A DNA stretch of 18,471 nt, from NCBI GenBank assembly GCA_900553925.1, contig USFH01000026.1, forward strand, positions 1 through 18,471, written 5' to 3'. Numbering within the stretch: the first letter of the stretch is position 1; each line of letters begins with the position of its first letter. This DNA comes from an uncultured Clostridium sp. (lineage in GTDB: Bacteria > Bacillota > Clostridia > Lachnospirales > Lachnospiraceae). The notes beneath the pieces were generated by a model. That model ran no database searches, was not told where the DNA came from, and was given only the letters and a program-made list of their open reading frames with translations. A program made the translations under genes and the position numbers. This document shows positions 1 to 6,800 of this stretch, piece after piece.

Positions 1-144
1 CCTTGACACGATTATACTCTAATTATAATAAACAATTTTCCGTATGCCAAGACTTTTATAGTGACTTCTCTCCAACCGGCTCGTTAAATATAGTCCATCA
101 GAGAAATTCACACAGGCGCAATTTCTGCACGACGGATTATCGCG

Positions 145-176
145 AAAAACGGGCAATGAATCTGCTTCATTGCCCG
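145..176 (-). terminator. Intrinsic terminator of eno
   Basis: An 11-bp perfect stem (150-160 pairing with 166-176) with a 5-nt loop is followed, in the minus direction, by five T residues (149-145). It lies about 30 nt past the enolase stop codon, as expected for a rho-independent terminator. The plus-strand side is only moderately T-rich, so use in that direction is uncertain. Confidence 0.9.
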
Positions 177-205
177 CCTTGTCTCTCATTTATTATATTT
201 CATTA

Positions 206-1504
206 TTATTTCTTTACGTTAAATGCCTTCATGCCCGGATAGCTTGCTGCTGCGCCAAGTTCTTCCTCGATACGAAGCAGCTGGTTGTACTTTGCAACAC
301 GCTCAGATCTTGACGGCGCACCTGTCTTGATCTGGCAGGTATTCAATGCAACTGCAAGGTCTGCAATCGTTGTATCAGCCGTCTCGCCGGAACGGTGGGA
401 TGAAATAGCTGTATAGCCAGCCTTGTGAGCCATCTTGATTGCTTCCAATGTCTCGGAAACTGATCCGATCTGATTCAGCTTGATCAGGATAGAGTTCGCT
501 GCGCCCATGGCAATTCCCTTGGAAAGTCTCTCTGTATTTGTTACGAACAGGTCATCTCCGACAAGCTGAACCTTGTGTCCGATCTGGGCTGTCATCTTCT
601 TCCATCCTTCCCAGTCCTCTTCATCGAGACCATCCTCGATGGAAATGATTGGATACTTGTCAACCAATGACTCCCAATGCGCGATCAGCTCATCGGATGT
701 ATATTCCTTGCCGGACTTTGGCTGCTTGTAATACCCGATTCCCTTCTCAGACTTCCACTCAGATGATGCTGCATCCATAGCGATCATGAAATCTTTTCCC
801 GGCTCATAACCGGCCACACGGATTGCCTCGAGAATCTTCTCGATTGCTTCTTCATCAGACGTAAGCTTATTCGGTGCAAATCCGCCCTCATCGCCAACGG
901 CTGTTACATCTCCCATATCTTTGATGAGACCTCTCAATGCATGGAACACTTCGGCACACCAGCGAAGAGCTTCCTTGAAGGAAGGAGCGCCAACCGGCAT
1001 GATCATGAACTCCTGTGTATCAACAGCGGAATCTGCATGTGCACCACCATTCAGGATATTCATCATTGGAACCGGAAGTGTTGTACCCTGAATACCGCCA
1101 AGGAACTTATAAAGCGGAATGTCAAGTGCGATAGATGCGGCTCTTGCTGTTGCGATCGATACAGCAAGAATTGCATTTGCACCAAGATTAGACTTATCCT
1201 TTGTGCCATCGAGTGTAAGCATCGCTGCATCTACTGCATAAATATCGGAAGCATCCATACCTACAAGCACATCTGCAATCTTTGTATTGATATTATCCAC
1301 TGCCTTTGTGGTTCCCTTGCCAAGATATCTTGACTTGTCACCGTCACGAAGCTCCAACGCCTCGAATTCTCCGGTTGATGCACCCGATGGTGCGGTTCCA
1401 CGTCCAACTGTTCCATCGATCAAAGTAACCTCTGCCTCAACCGTAGGATTTCCTCTGGAATCAAGAATTTCTCTTCCATATACTTTTTCAATCTCTAAAT
1501 ACAT
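206..1504 (-). CDS. eno: Enolase (phosphopyruvate hydratase)
   Basis: Cytosolic glycolytic enzyme that interconverts 2-phosphoglycerate and phosphoenolpyruvate, with Mg2+ bound at the active site. The protein has 432 residues, the usual enolase length. It opens with the classic VYGREILDSRGNPTVEAEV segment and carries the SGASTG loop, the NILNGGAHA segment, the SIEDGLDEEDW metal-binding region, and the HRSGETADTTIADLAVA active-site signature. An ATG at 1561 is in frame, but the 19 extra residues it would add are not enolase-like. The ATG at 1504 follows AGGAAG with 7 nt of spacing and gives the canonical N-terminus, so I chose 1504. It appears to be a single-gene unit with its own promoter (1581-1608) and terminator (145-176). 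It is a housekeeping gene with no visible functional tie to the sulfur genes. Confidence 0.98.
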   Translation of the reverse strand: MYLEIEKVYGREILDSRGNPTVEAEVTLIDGTVGRGTAPSGASTGEFEALELRDGDKSRYLGKGTTKAVDNINTKIADVLVGMDASDIYAVDAAMLTLDGTKDKSNLGANAILAVSIATARAASIALDIPLYKFLGGIQGTTLPVPMMNILNGGAHADSAVDTQEFMIMPVGAPSFKEALRWCAEVFHALRGLIKDMGDVTAVGDEGGFAPNKLTSDEEAIEKILEAIRVAGYEPGKDFMIAMDAASSEWKSEKGIGYYKQPKSGKEYTSDELIAHWESLVDKYPIISIEDGLDEEDWEGWKKMTAQIGHKVQLVGDDLFVTNTERLSKGIAMGAANSILIKLNQIGSVSETLEAIKMAHKAGYTAISSHRSGETADTTIADLAVALNTCQIKTGAPSRSERVAKYNQLLRIEEELGAAASYPGMKAFNVKK

Positions 1505-1580
1505 GTTACTACTTCCTTTCATACTTGTTTCTGTCTGATAAATAATCCCCACATACGCCATATAGATTCACTCATTCCCT

Positions 1581-1608
1581 ATAATAATGGGCGGATGCAT
1601 ATTCTCAA
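1581..1608 (-). promoter_or_regulatory. Probable eno promoter
   Basis: On the minus strand there is TTGAGA (1608-1603), a 16-bp spacer and TATTAT (1586-1581), giving a 5' leader of about 70 nt before the enolase ATG. It lies just past the DUF3793 stop codon, so eno is probably transcribed on its own, perhaps with some read-through. This is a match to the sigma-A consensus only. Confidence 0.55.
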
Positions 1609-1610
1609 TT

Positions 1611-2168
1611 TTATGCACGGACCGTCATGTCATATATGTTTCTGCCATCTTCGTATACCCGTGCATACACATCCCTGCACTTTTTCAGCTTGCAGAAAAA
1701 TGATATGGCCGCAGGAACATCATGATACACCTTCCATTCGCCGCAATAAGCACAGCCTTCCCCTTTCTTCTCGATGAACTCCCTTACATCCTCAATCGGA
1801 TATCCGAGAAATACACCGATTTCATGTGGGAAACAGGGTTCCGTATTGATCCGCTCCTTCAATTTCTCTATGTAAGAAGCAAGATTTCCAGAATCTCTAT
1901 AACCATAGTTTTGTAGAAATGTATACACTTCCGGATCCGCGATTCGATCTTCCAGCTTCGATTTGCGATACACATAAAGCAGGTAGAAATCCTTTACATT
2001 TTTCATGAGCTTTATATAGATTCCCTTTTGATTGAGACGCTTGTTCATCCTATGAATCGATTCTATGCATTCCCGTAGATTCTTAAATCGGAAATTATAT
2101 AAATTTGCTGTTTTAATCCCTGCTAAGGTCGGAGCCGCATTCCGGATTAAGCTTTCTTCAAATCCCAT
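1611..2168 (-). CDS. DUF3793 family protein
   Basis: Protein of 185 residues beginning MGFEESLIRNAAPTLAG, followed by KTANLYNFRF. This opening is typical of DUF3793, a family of unknown function common in Clostridia. No signal peptide or membrane segment is seen. There are two cysteine pairs near the C-terminus, CAYC and an FCKLKKC segment, so metal binding or redox chemistry is possible but not shown. The frame stays open upstream to 2249, but that would overlap the flavodoxin gene. The ATG at 2168 gives the family-like N-terminus and lies 13 nt past the flavodoxin stop. It has no clear Shine-Dalgarno site, which suggests translational coupling to flavodoxin. Co-transcription behind the twin repeats at 2713-2755 links it to flavodoxin, and so perhaps to iron limitation or redox stress. 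The function is unknown. Confidence 0.85.
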   Translation of the reverse strand: MGFEESLIRNAAPTLAGIKTANLYNFRFKNLRECIESIHRMNKRLNQKGIYIKLMKNVKDFYLLYVYRKSKLEDRIADPEVYTFLQNYGYRDSGNLASYIEKLKERINTEPCFPHEIGVFLGYPIEDVREFIEKKGEGCAYCGEWKVYHDVPAAISFFCKLKKCRDVYARVYEDGRNIYDMTVRA

Positions 2169-2181
2169 ATATATCAGATAC

Positions 2182-2613
2182 TTAAATTGCTGCAAGTTTC
2201 TTTCCGAGTTCGTTACAAGCTGCAACCGCTTCCTCATCCGGTGCCTCATGTGCGATCAGACCTTCTCCGTCGATCACGCTTGCGCCGGCTGCTGTCATAC
2301 GGTCAACCCAGTCACGCATCCACTCGCCGTCGCCCCAGCCATAAGAACCGAACAACGCAATCTGCTTTCCGGCTGCGATGCCTTCCACTTCTGCAACAAA
2401 AGGTTCCATCTCTGTCTCTTCCAATACCTCTGCTCCCATTGCCGGACATCCCATTGCAAATCCCGGAAGATCCTTCAACTCGTTGATGTCTGCCTCAGAA
2501 GGAGATAGGAACACAGGCTCTTTCCCGGCTGCTGTTACGCCGTCACCAATTGCAGATGCCATCGCACCTGTATTTCCACCTTGTGTCCAAAAAACGATAT
2601 AAACCTTATCCAT
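2182..2613 (-). CDS. Flavodoxin, short-chain
   Basis: Small cytosolic FMN electron carrier of 143 residues, which can replace ferredoxin when iron is scarce. The phosphate-binding loop is WTQGGNT at residues 9-15, in place of the common T-x-T-G-x-T. The two isoalloxazine-contact loops are near residues 52-62 (MGCPAMGAE) and 86-96 (FGSYGWGDGEW). The length fits the short-chain clostridial flavodoxins. The ATG is preceded by GGAGGTG at good spacing. The upstream region holds twin inverted repeats over the promoter and a long leader hairpin, so expression is probably tightly controlled. It is followed 13 nt later by the DUF3793 gene. It could supply electrons to the APS or sulfite reductases upstream, but nothing in the sequence proves that pairing. 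Confidence 0.93.
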   Translation of the reverse strand: MDKVYIVFWTQGGNTGAMASAIGDGVTAAGKEPVFLSPSEADINELKDLPGFAMGCPAMGAEVLEETEMEPFVAEVEGIAAGKQIALFGSYGWGDGEWMRDWVDRMTAAGASVIDGEGLIAHEAPDEEAVAACNELGKKLAAI

Positions 2614-2636
2614 AAAACACCTCCAAAATTTTTATT

Positions 2637-2693
2637 GCTCCTTCGAAACATGGCAGGTAGCCAGCCTTCCATTTTGTAATATTTCAAAGGAGC
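2637..2693 (-). promoter_or_regulatory. Structured 5' leader of flavodoxin mRNA
   Basis: Two 12-nt arms (2682-2693 and 2637-2648) pair fully on the minus-strand RNA, with a single G-U wobble. Between them a smaller hairpin forms (2652-2666, GGC-N-GG/CC-N-GCC). The structure ends about 14 nt before the GGAGG ribosome site. It is followed by AATAAAAATTTT rather than a plain T run, so it is not a standard terminator. It may affect mRNA stability or translation. I do not recognise it as a known riboswitch. Confidence 0.5.
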
Positions 2694-2712
2694 CACAATG
2701 ATTTACACTAGA

Positions 2713-2728
2713 GTTAGCTTTTCCTAAC
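2713..2728. promoter_or_regulatory. Inverted-repeat operator, downstream copy
   Basis: GTTAG and CTAAC half-sites are separated by 6 nt. The match extends to 8-bp perfect arms (2710-2717 and 2724-2731). It shares the same half-sites and spacing with the copy at 2740-2755, centre to centre 27 bp. It lies at or just after the expected flavodoxin transcription start. TTAG/CTAA half-sites resemble boxes of DtxR-family metal-dependent repressors, but the spacing differs from the classical 19-bp DtxR box, so the regulator is not assigned. Confidence 0.6.
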
Positions 2729-2739
2729 TCTGTGTATAA

Positions 2740-2755
2740 GTTAGTATATCCTAAC
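2740..2755. promoter_or_regulatory. Inverted-repeat operator, promoter copy
   Basis: Second GTTAG-N6-CTAAC repeat. On the minus strand it follows a perfect TTGACA -35 box (2766-2761) by 5 nt, so it occupies the spacer between the -35 box and the -10 region. A bound protein here should block RNA polymerase. No -10 box sits at ideal spacing: TAACTT (2743-2738) is 17 nt away, and TATACT and TTATAC are at 12 and 21 nt. Confidence 0.6.
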
Positions 2756-2760
2756 CGTTT

Positions 2761-2766
2761 TGTCAA
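2761..2766 (-). promoter_or_regulatory. -35 box of flavodoxin promoter
   Basis: Perfect TTGACA on the minus strand, directly upstream of the inverted repeat at 2740-2755. It lies about 150 nt before the flavodoxin ATG and after the end of the hemC fusion. The matching -10 is weak, as noted for the operator. Confidence 0.45.
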
Positions 2767-2820
2767 GTGTTTTTATGCTTAATTTATAAAGTTTTTAACC
2801 GCTCGCTTACTGTGTGTCTT

Positions 2821-4296
2821 TCATTTCACGTCTTTTATTTCACGCTCAAATGTCTCACGCTCGATGCTTCCGCTTCTGGCGTTCATCACACGTACACAAA
2901 GCTTCTTCTCATTTTTCCATGTCGCATATACACCGATCGGCTCATGGCAGCCCGCTTCCATCTCACGGACAACCGCACGCTCGGCACGCAGACAGACCTC
3001 TGTTTCCGCATCGCTGATCGTCTGTGCCATACGATACGGAAGTGTTCCCTCGCACGCCTCGATTGCGATAATGCCTTGTCCGGCTGCCGGAAGCATCGCA
3101 TCTACATCGAGATATTCATAGACTAAATCCGGCTCCTTCTCGATACCTAACCGCTCGATTCCCGCTGCCGCAAGGATGATTGCATCATATAAGCCATCCC
3201 GCAATTTCTGTATGCGCGTCGTGACATTTCCGCGAAGCTCCATACACGCTGCCTGTGGGTATATCTCCTTGATCTGACAGCGTCTGCGCAGGCTTCCGGT
3301 TCCCACGGTAAATGTATCCTTCGACCGGATATCCGTACCCGCACGATAGATCAGCACATCCTGCACACAGGCGCGTGGCAGAACCCCCGCGATGCCAAGC
3401 CCCTTCTTGCATGGATTCGGCATATCCTTCGCGCTGTGTACCGCCAGATCGATCGTACCATCCAGCAGGGCTTCTTCGATTTCTTCTACAAACACCGCCT
3501 TGCCGCCAAAGGAACTGATTGCCGCCTCTTTCTGCTTGTCACCCTTTGTCGTCATGATCACTTTCTCAAACCGCACATCCGGGTAATGCTTCTTTAATTG
3601 TTCAATCACCATATCTGTCTGAATCTGCGCAAGTTTACTCCCCCGCGTTCCGATCCGGATTCTCTGTTCCTGCATTTTTGCCTCCACAATTGCTGCAAAT
3701 CTTCGTTTTCTTGCCCGTTCATCCGGCCCCTCTGCCAGAATTTCCTCACGGATAGCACCAAGTTCTTCAGCAATCTGACCATAGTCTGTCCGAAGCATCT
3801 GCCGGATATCCTTCTTGATCTTCGATGCAAGCATCGGACTGCTGCCTCCGGTAGACACCGAAACAACGACCTCACCCTGCTTGATGATTGCCGGGAAATA
3901 AAAGTCACAATCTTTCTTCACATCAACCACATTTACCAGGATGTGCCTGCTTCTGCAAAGCTTGGCATACTGCGAATTAAGCTCCGCATCATCTGTCGCC
4001 ATGATTACAACGTCCATGCCGGAAATGTCCGACTCTGTGACTTCCCGCTTCCACACCCGGATTCGTTCCGGCTTTTTCTGGCAATTACCATCAATATTTT
4101 CTACTATGCCTGCTGTTTCATCTATTCGTTCCGTATCTGCGATAGCCAGCAGTTCCGCACAAATCTCCGGTGCTACCACGGTCACACGCGCGCCAAATTC
4201 GCACATCTGTGCTGCCTTCCGTGCCGCGACTACACCGCCGCCTACAATCAGACATTTCTTATCATCGAGTTGTATCATGAATGGAAAATACGCCAT
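2821..4296 (-). CDS. Precorrin-2 dehydrogenase / porphobilinogen deaminase fusion
   Basis: One continuous 491-residue frame joins two tetrapyrrole enzymes. Residues 1-205 resemble the Met8/CysG N-terminal domain: a GGG dinucleotide-binding motif at 19-21, the catalytic-type Asp in NVVD (D125), and STGGSSPMLA at 148-157. This domain oxidises precorrin-2 to sirohydrochlorin and may insert iron. Residues 212-491 are hydroxymethylbilane synthase (HemC): IGTRGSKLA at 215-223, HSAKDMP at 287-293 (active-site Asp 291), GTGSLRR at 333-339, and the dipyrromethane-cofactor cysteine C450 in EAGCHEPIG. The HemC part ends early, about 41 residues after that cysteine, so domain 3 looks shortened. The ATG at 4296 has a GGGGAT site upstream and overlaps the end of hemA by 35 nt. 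The two halves act at different, non-consecutive steps of siroheme synthesis. The likely need is siroheme for the sulfite reductase gene upstream. Confidence 0.93.
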   Translation of the reverse strand: MAYFPFMIQLDDKKCLIVGGGVVAARKAAQMCEFGARVTVVAPEICAELLAIADTERIDETAGIVENIDGNCQKKPERIRVWKREVTESDISGMDVVIMATDDAELNSQYAKLCRSRHILVNVVDVKKDCDFYFPAIIKQGEVVVSVSTGGSSPMLASKIKKDIRQMLRTDYGQIAEELGAIREEILAEGPDERARKRRFAAIVEAKMQEQRIRIGTRGSKLAQIQTDMVIEQLKKHYPDVRFEKVIMTTKGDKQKEAAISSFGGKAVFVEEIEEALLDGTIDLAVHSAKDMPNPCKKGLGIAGVLPRACVQDVLIYRAGTDIRSKDTFTVGTGSLRRRCQIKEIYPQAACMELRGNVTTRIQKLRDGLYDAIILAAAGIERLGIEKEPDLVYEYLDVDAMLPAAGQGIIAIEACEGTLPYRMAQTISDAETEVCLRAERAVVREMEAGCHEPIGVYATWKNEKKLCVRVMNARSGSIERETFEREIKDVK

Positions 4297-5422
4297 CTTC
4301 TATCCCCTTTAATACGTGATTTAAGTCCTGTGCATCTAAAATGTCTTTCAACCGGTACAAAAGCCACATCGCGGATTTCTCGCCAAGCTTCTCCGTGATG
4401 TCCTTCCTCGTCCCGACAAATGTACGAAAAGCAAGCAGCTTCTGCATCTCATCTACATGCTCCTCGATAAGCAGTTCGATTTTCTTCGCCTCGGACAGCT
4501 TCTTCCGATTGTTCTCTGTCGCAAGCGACTTGATGTAATCCAGATCTTTCACTTCGCAGCCGGAAAGTGTCCCGATCTCTGCATCGATATCCCGTGGAAT
4601 CGCAAGGTCTAAGAACAACTGTGGTTTCGTTTTCTTCCGTACTTCCGCTACCTTATCTGCAAGAAATGTATAATGCGGACTGTTCGTCACACTGATTATC
4701 ACATCCGCCCAGTTTAGATATTCATACCGCTGGTCGTAATGCACCCATTGCACCCGCTCATGCGAGAGGATTTTCTGCAATGCCTGCTTATGCTTCCGGC
4801 TTGTCCCGACGATCTGTACCTGCACATCCGCATCGAGCAGATCCCGCATCACGATGCTTCCCATCTGCCCGGCAGCTCCGATGATGAGGACATTTTTTCC
4901 TTCACCAAACTCCAACGCTGCCGTACATGCAAGCGTGCCAACCGATACCGGCAGACGTGTCATCTGCGATGTCTCAGCCACTTCCTTTGCAAGCCGCAAT
5001 GCCCCCTGAAACACCATATTCATCTCTGCATCGGTCTGCCCGCATTCTTTCGCTGCAAGATATGCCTGCTTGACCTGCCGGATGATTTCAACCTCTCCGA
5101 GCACAGCCGAATCCAGCCCGCAGACTACGCGGCACAGATGTGTCAGGCAGCTTCTTCCTTCATACCGCATAGCGGCACCCTTCAGTGCCTCAACCGAAAA
5201 TTTCTTCGTGTCCGCAAACTGCTGTTCCAGCCATACAAAATCCGTGTCTGTGCCACTCATATAGATCTCGCTTCGATTACATGTCATAAGTAAAATCAAC
5301 CCGGCTTCCGGATATGCCTTCGCCACGGTGTCTGCCAGTTTTATCTGTTCCTCATCATTGCAGGCAAAGCACTCCCGCTTCGCCGCAGTTAAATTCTTAT
5401 GTGTGATACTGATGCATATCAT
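4262..5422 (-). CDS. hemA: Glutamyl-tRNA reductase
   Basis: First enzyme of the C5 tetrapyrrole pathway. It reduces glutamyl-tRNA(Glu) with NADPH to glutamate-1-semialdehyde. The 386-residue protein carries the catalytic cysteine C48 in MTCNRSEIY, the GLDSAVLGEVEIIRQVK segment typical of HemA, and a Rossmann motif (LIIGAAGQMG) for NADPH. A C-terminal helical region fits the dimerisation domain. It is a little shorter than the usual 400-450 residues. The ATG is preceded by AGGAAG with 8 nt of spacing. It is the first gene of a two-gene operon with its own promoter (5469-5497), and its 3' end overlaps the fused dehydrogenase/deaminase gene. hemL and hemB, needed for the next two steps, are not in the window. 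Confidence 0.95.
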   Translation of the reverse strand: MICISITHKNLTAAKRECFACNDEEQIKLADTVAKAYPEAGLILLMTCNRSEIYMSGTDTDFVWLEQQFADTKKFSVEALKGAAMRYEGRSCLTHLCRVVCGLDSAVLGEVEIIRQVKQAYLAAKECGQTDAEMNMVFQGALRLAKEVAETSQMTRLPVSVGTLACTAALEFGEGKNVLIIGAAGQMGSIVMRDLLDADVQVQIVGTSRKHKQALQKILSHERVQWVHYDQRYEYLNWADVIISVTNSPHYTFLADKVAEVRKKTKPQLFLDLAIPRDIDAEIGTLSGCEVKDLDYIKSLATENNRKKLSEAKKIELLIEEHVDEMQKLLAFRTFVGTRKDITEKLGEKSAMWLLYRLKDILDAQDLNHVLKGIEDGVFSIHDTTR

Positions 5423-5468
5423 AGGTGCTTCTTCCTGTTAACTGTTTTTATTCATATACATACTGCAT

Positions 5469-5497
5469 ATTATAATTGACATTCTTCTTTCATTCAA
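5469..5497 (-). promoter_or_regulatory. hemA promoter
   Basis: On the minus strand TTGAAT (5497-5492), a 17-bp spacer and a perfect TATAAT (5474-5469) form a near-consensus sigma-A promoter. The predicted start lies about 40 nt before the hemA ATG. It follows the terminator at 5538-5560, so the tetrapyrrole genes form a unit separate from the sulfur operon. I see no operator-like repeat near it. Confidence 0.75.
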
Positions 5498-5534
5498 CCT
5501 TAGAAATTGCTCTTATTTCCAACTCACCACGCAG

Positions 5535-5560
5535 AAACGGCAGGAATCCCCTTCCTGCCG
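5535..5560 (-). terminator. Terminator of the sulfur operon
   Basis: A 9-bp perfect stem (5538-5546 pairing with 5552-5560, CGGCAGGAA type) with a 5-nt loop lies 11 nt past the hcyD stop. The T run after it on the minus strand is short (TTTCTG), so termination may be incomplete. Confidence 0.7.
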
Positions 5561-5571
5561 CTCAAATAATC

Positions 5572-5985
5572 TTATTCGATTACAAGTTCTTCCTTGGTTA
5601 CATTTTTTCCCTCGTCAATATTGAATGCGTTCAATACCGGGTTCTCAAAATCCATCAAAGAAAGGATCAGATAATTCACCTTAGAATCATATGCCAGACG
5701 CTTGTCCTCCTCGGACGGACGTGATGGGGATTCCGGATGAGAATGGAAGTTGCCAAGCAACTGGTATCCATTTGCGCGCATATCCTTGACTGCGGCAAGC
5801 TGCTCCTTTGGATCCATCGAGAAATGCTCGTTGCTCGCATCGATATTCGTGAGCAGATATACCTTCTTGATGTATCTCTTTCCATCTTCAACGACACCGC
5901 CGATCAATCCACAGGATTCATTTGGCAGCCCCTTCTTGCAATGCTCTAATATCTTCTCATAATCTGCTTTTGTCATCACTAACAT
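5572..5985 (-). CDS. hcyD: JAMM/Mec-type metalloprotease of sulfur-carrier system
   Basis: Zinc peptidase of 137 residues with a complete JAMM motif: glutamate E23 (PNESCGLIGG) and H81-S-H83-N7-S91-N2-D94. Single-domain proteins of this kind act on ubiquitin-like sulfur carriers. In Wolinella, HcyD first trims the carrier's C-terminal extension to expose Gly-Gly, then cuts homocysteine from the carrier. The mycobacterial relative Mec releases cysteine from CysO. The carrier here has residues after its Gly-Gly (6800-7009), so a trimming protease is needed and this gene fits. The start at 5985 has AGGTAG seven nt upstream, and an in-frame ATG three codons later is less well placed. It lies 8 nt after hcyF and is the last gene of the operon. 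Confidence 0.9.
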   Translation of the reverse strand: MLVMTKADYEKILEHCKKGLPNESCGLIGGVVEDGKRYIKKVYLLTNIDASNEHFSMDPKEQLAAVKDMRANGYQLLGNFHSHPESPSRPSEEDKRLAYDSKVNYLILSLMDFENPVLNAFNIDEGKNVTKEELVIE

Positions 5986-5993
5986 TGCTCTAC

Positions 5994-6800
5994 CTACTTT
6001 CCGTCACACTCGACCTGTTCATAATCAATCAGCTTGTGAATCGTCGGATGGTCGCCACAGATTGCACATGTCTTATGGTTATCCGGAAGCTTGATCGTAT
6101 GGAATTCCATCTTCAATGCATCAAAAGTCAGAAGCTTGCCTGTGAGCAGATCGCCGACGCCGATCAGGTACTTGATTGCTTCCATCGCCTGTAAGCTTCC
6201 GATGACACCTCCCATCGCACCGATGACGCCAGCCTGCTTACAGGTTGGAACTGCATCCTTTGGTGGTGGATTCTTGAATACACAACGATAGCAAGGGCCT
6301 TCTCCAGGCACATATGTCATAAGCTGGCCCTTGAAACGGATGATACCTGCATGGGAAAATGGCTTCTTCGCCATAACACAGGCATCATTTATAAGGAACT
6401 TCGCTGGGAAGTTATCGGTTCCATCAATGATGAAATCGTAATCCTTAATCAGATCCATGATATTTTCTGAGGTTACAAATTCACGGTATGTATTGACTGT
6501 GACGTCCGGGTTCATCGCATTCATTGTCTCTTTTGCGGATTTTACCTTCGCTTTGCCTACATCGGCAGTTCCATGAATGATCTGTCTCTGCAGATTTGAA
6601 AGGTCAACCTCATCGGCATCGACAATACCGATCGTACCAACGCCGGCTGCTGCCAGATACATTGCTGCAGGTGCACCGAGACCTCCGGCACCGATGATTA
6701 AAACCTTGCCGTTCATCAGCTTCTTCTGTCCTTTCACACCGACTTCCTGCAGAATGATATGACGGCTGTAACGTTCCATCTGTTCATTCGTAAATGCCAT
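5994..6800 (-). CDS. hcyF: E1-like sulfur-carrier adenylyltransferase (ThiF/MoeB/HcyF)
   Basis: Activates the C-terminal glycine of a small ubiquitin-like carrier with ATP, so that sulfide can replace AMP and form a thiocarboxylate. The 268-residue protein shows the ThiF/MoeB opening (RYSRHIILQEVG), the nucleotide loop GAGGLG (37-42), DxDxVDLSNLQRQ (61-73), and DGTDN (126-130). Zinc cysteine pairs are C170/C173 and C245/C248, and C187 in PTCKQAG is the usual catalytic or sulfur-handling position. There is no C-terminal rhodanese domain, unlike some MoeB homologues, which fits use of free sulfide. Its ATG overlaps the carrier stop codon as TAATG. Its ribosome site GGAGGAGG lies inside the carrier's Gly-Gly-Gly codons. 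Assignment to HcyF rather than ThiF or MoeB rests on the neighbours: no thiamin or molybdopterin gene is nearby. Confidence 0.9.
   Translation of the reverse strand: MAFTNEQMERYSRHIILQEVGVKGQKKLMNGKVLIIGAGGLGAPAAMYLAAAGVGTIGIVDADEVDLSNLQRQIIHGTADVGKAKVKSAKETMNAMNPDVTVNTYREFVTSENIMDLIKDYDFIIDGTDNFPAKFLINDACVMAKKPFSHAGIIRFKGQLMTYVPGEGPCYRCVFKNPPPKDAVPTCKQAGVIGAMGGVIGSLQAMEAIKYLIGVGDLLTGKLLTFDALKMEFHTIKLPDNHKTCAICGDHPTIHKLIDYEQVECDGK

Noticed and set aside
3..242. Plus-strand open frame of 79 codons overlapping the eno terminator and the eno 3' end
   Set aside because: No ribosome site, no recognisable domain, and it runs through a terminator hairpin into enolase antisense. Treated as chance.
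941..1333. Plus-strand frame antisense to enolase, rich in cysteine
   Set aside because: The cysteine-rich translation is an artefact of enolase codons read on the opposite strand. No start signals.
2637..2693. Intrinsic terminator upstream of flavodoxin
   Set aside because: The stem is strong, but it is followed by AATAAAAATTTT rather than a T run and lies just before the flavodoxin ribosome site. Kept as a leader structure instead.
3598..4398. Long plus-strand frame (266 codons) antisense to the dehydrogenase-hemC fusion
   Set aside because: Lies wholly opposite clearly coding sequence with intact motifs. No ribosome site or family resemblance.
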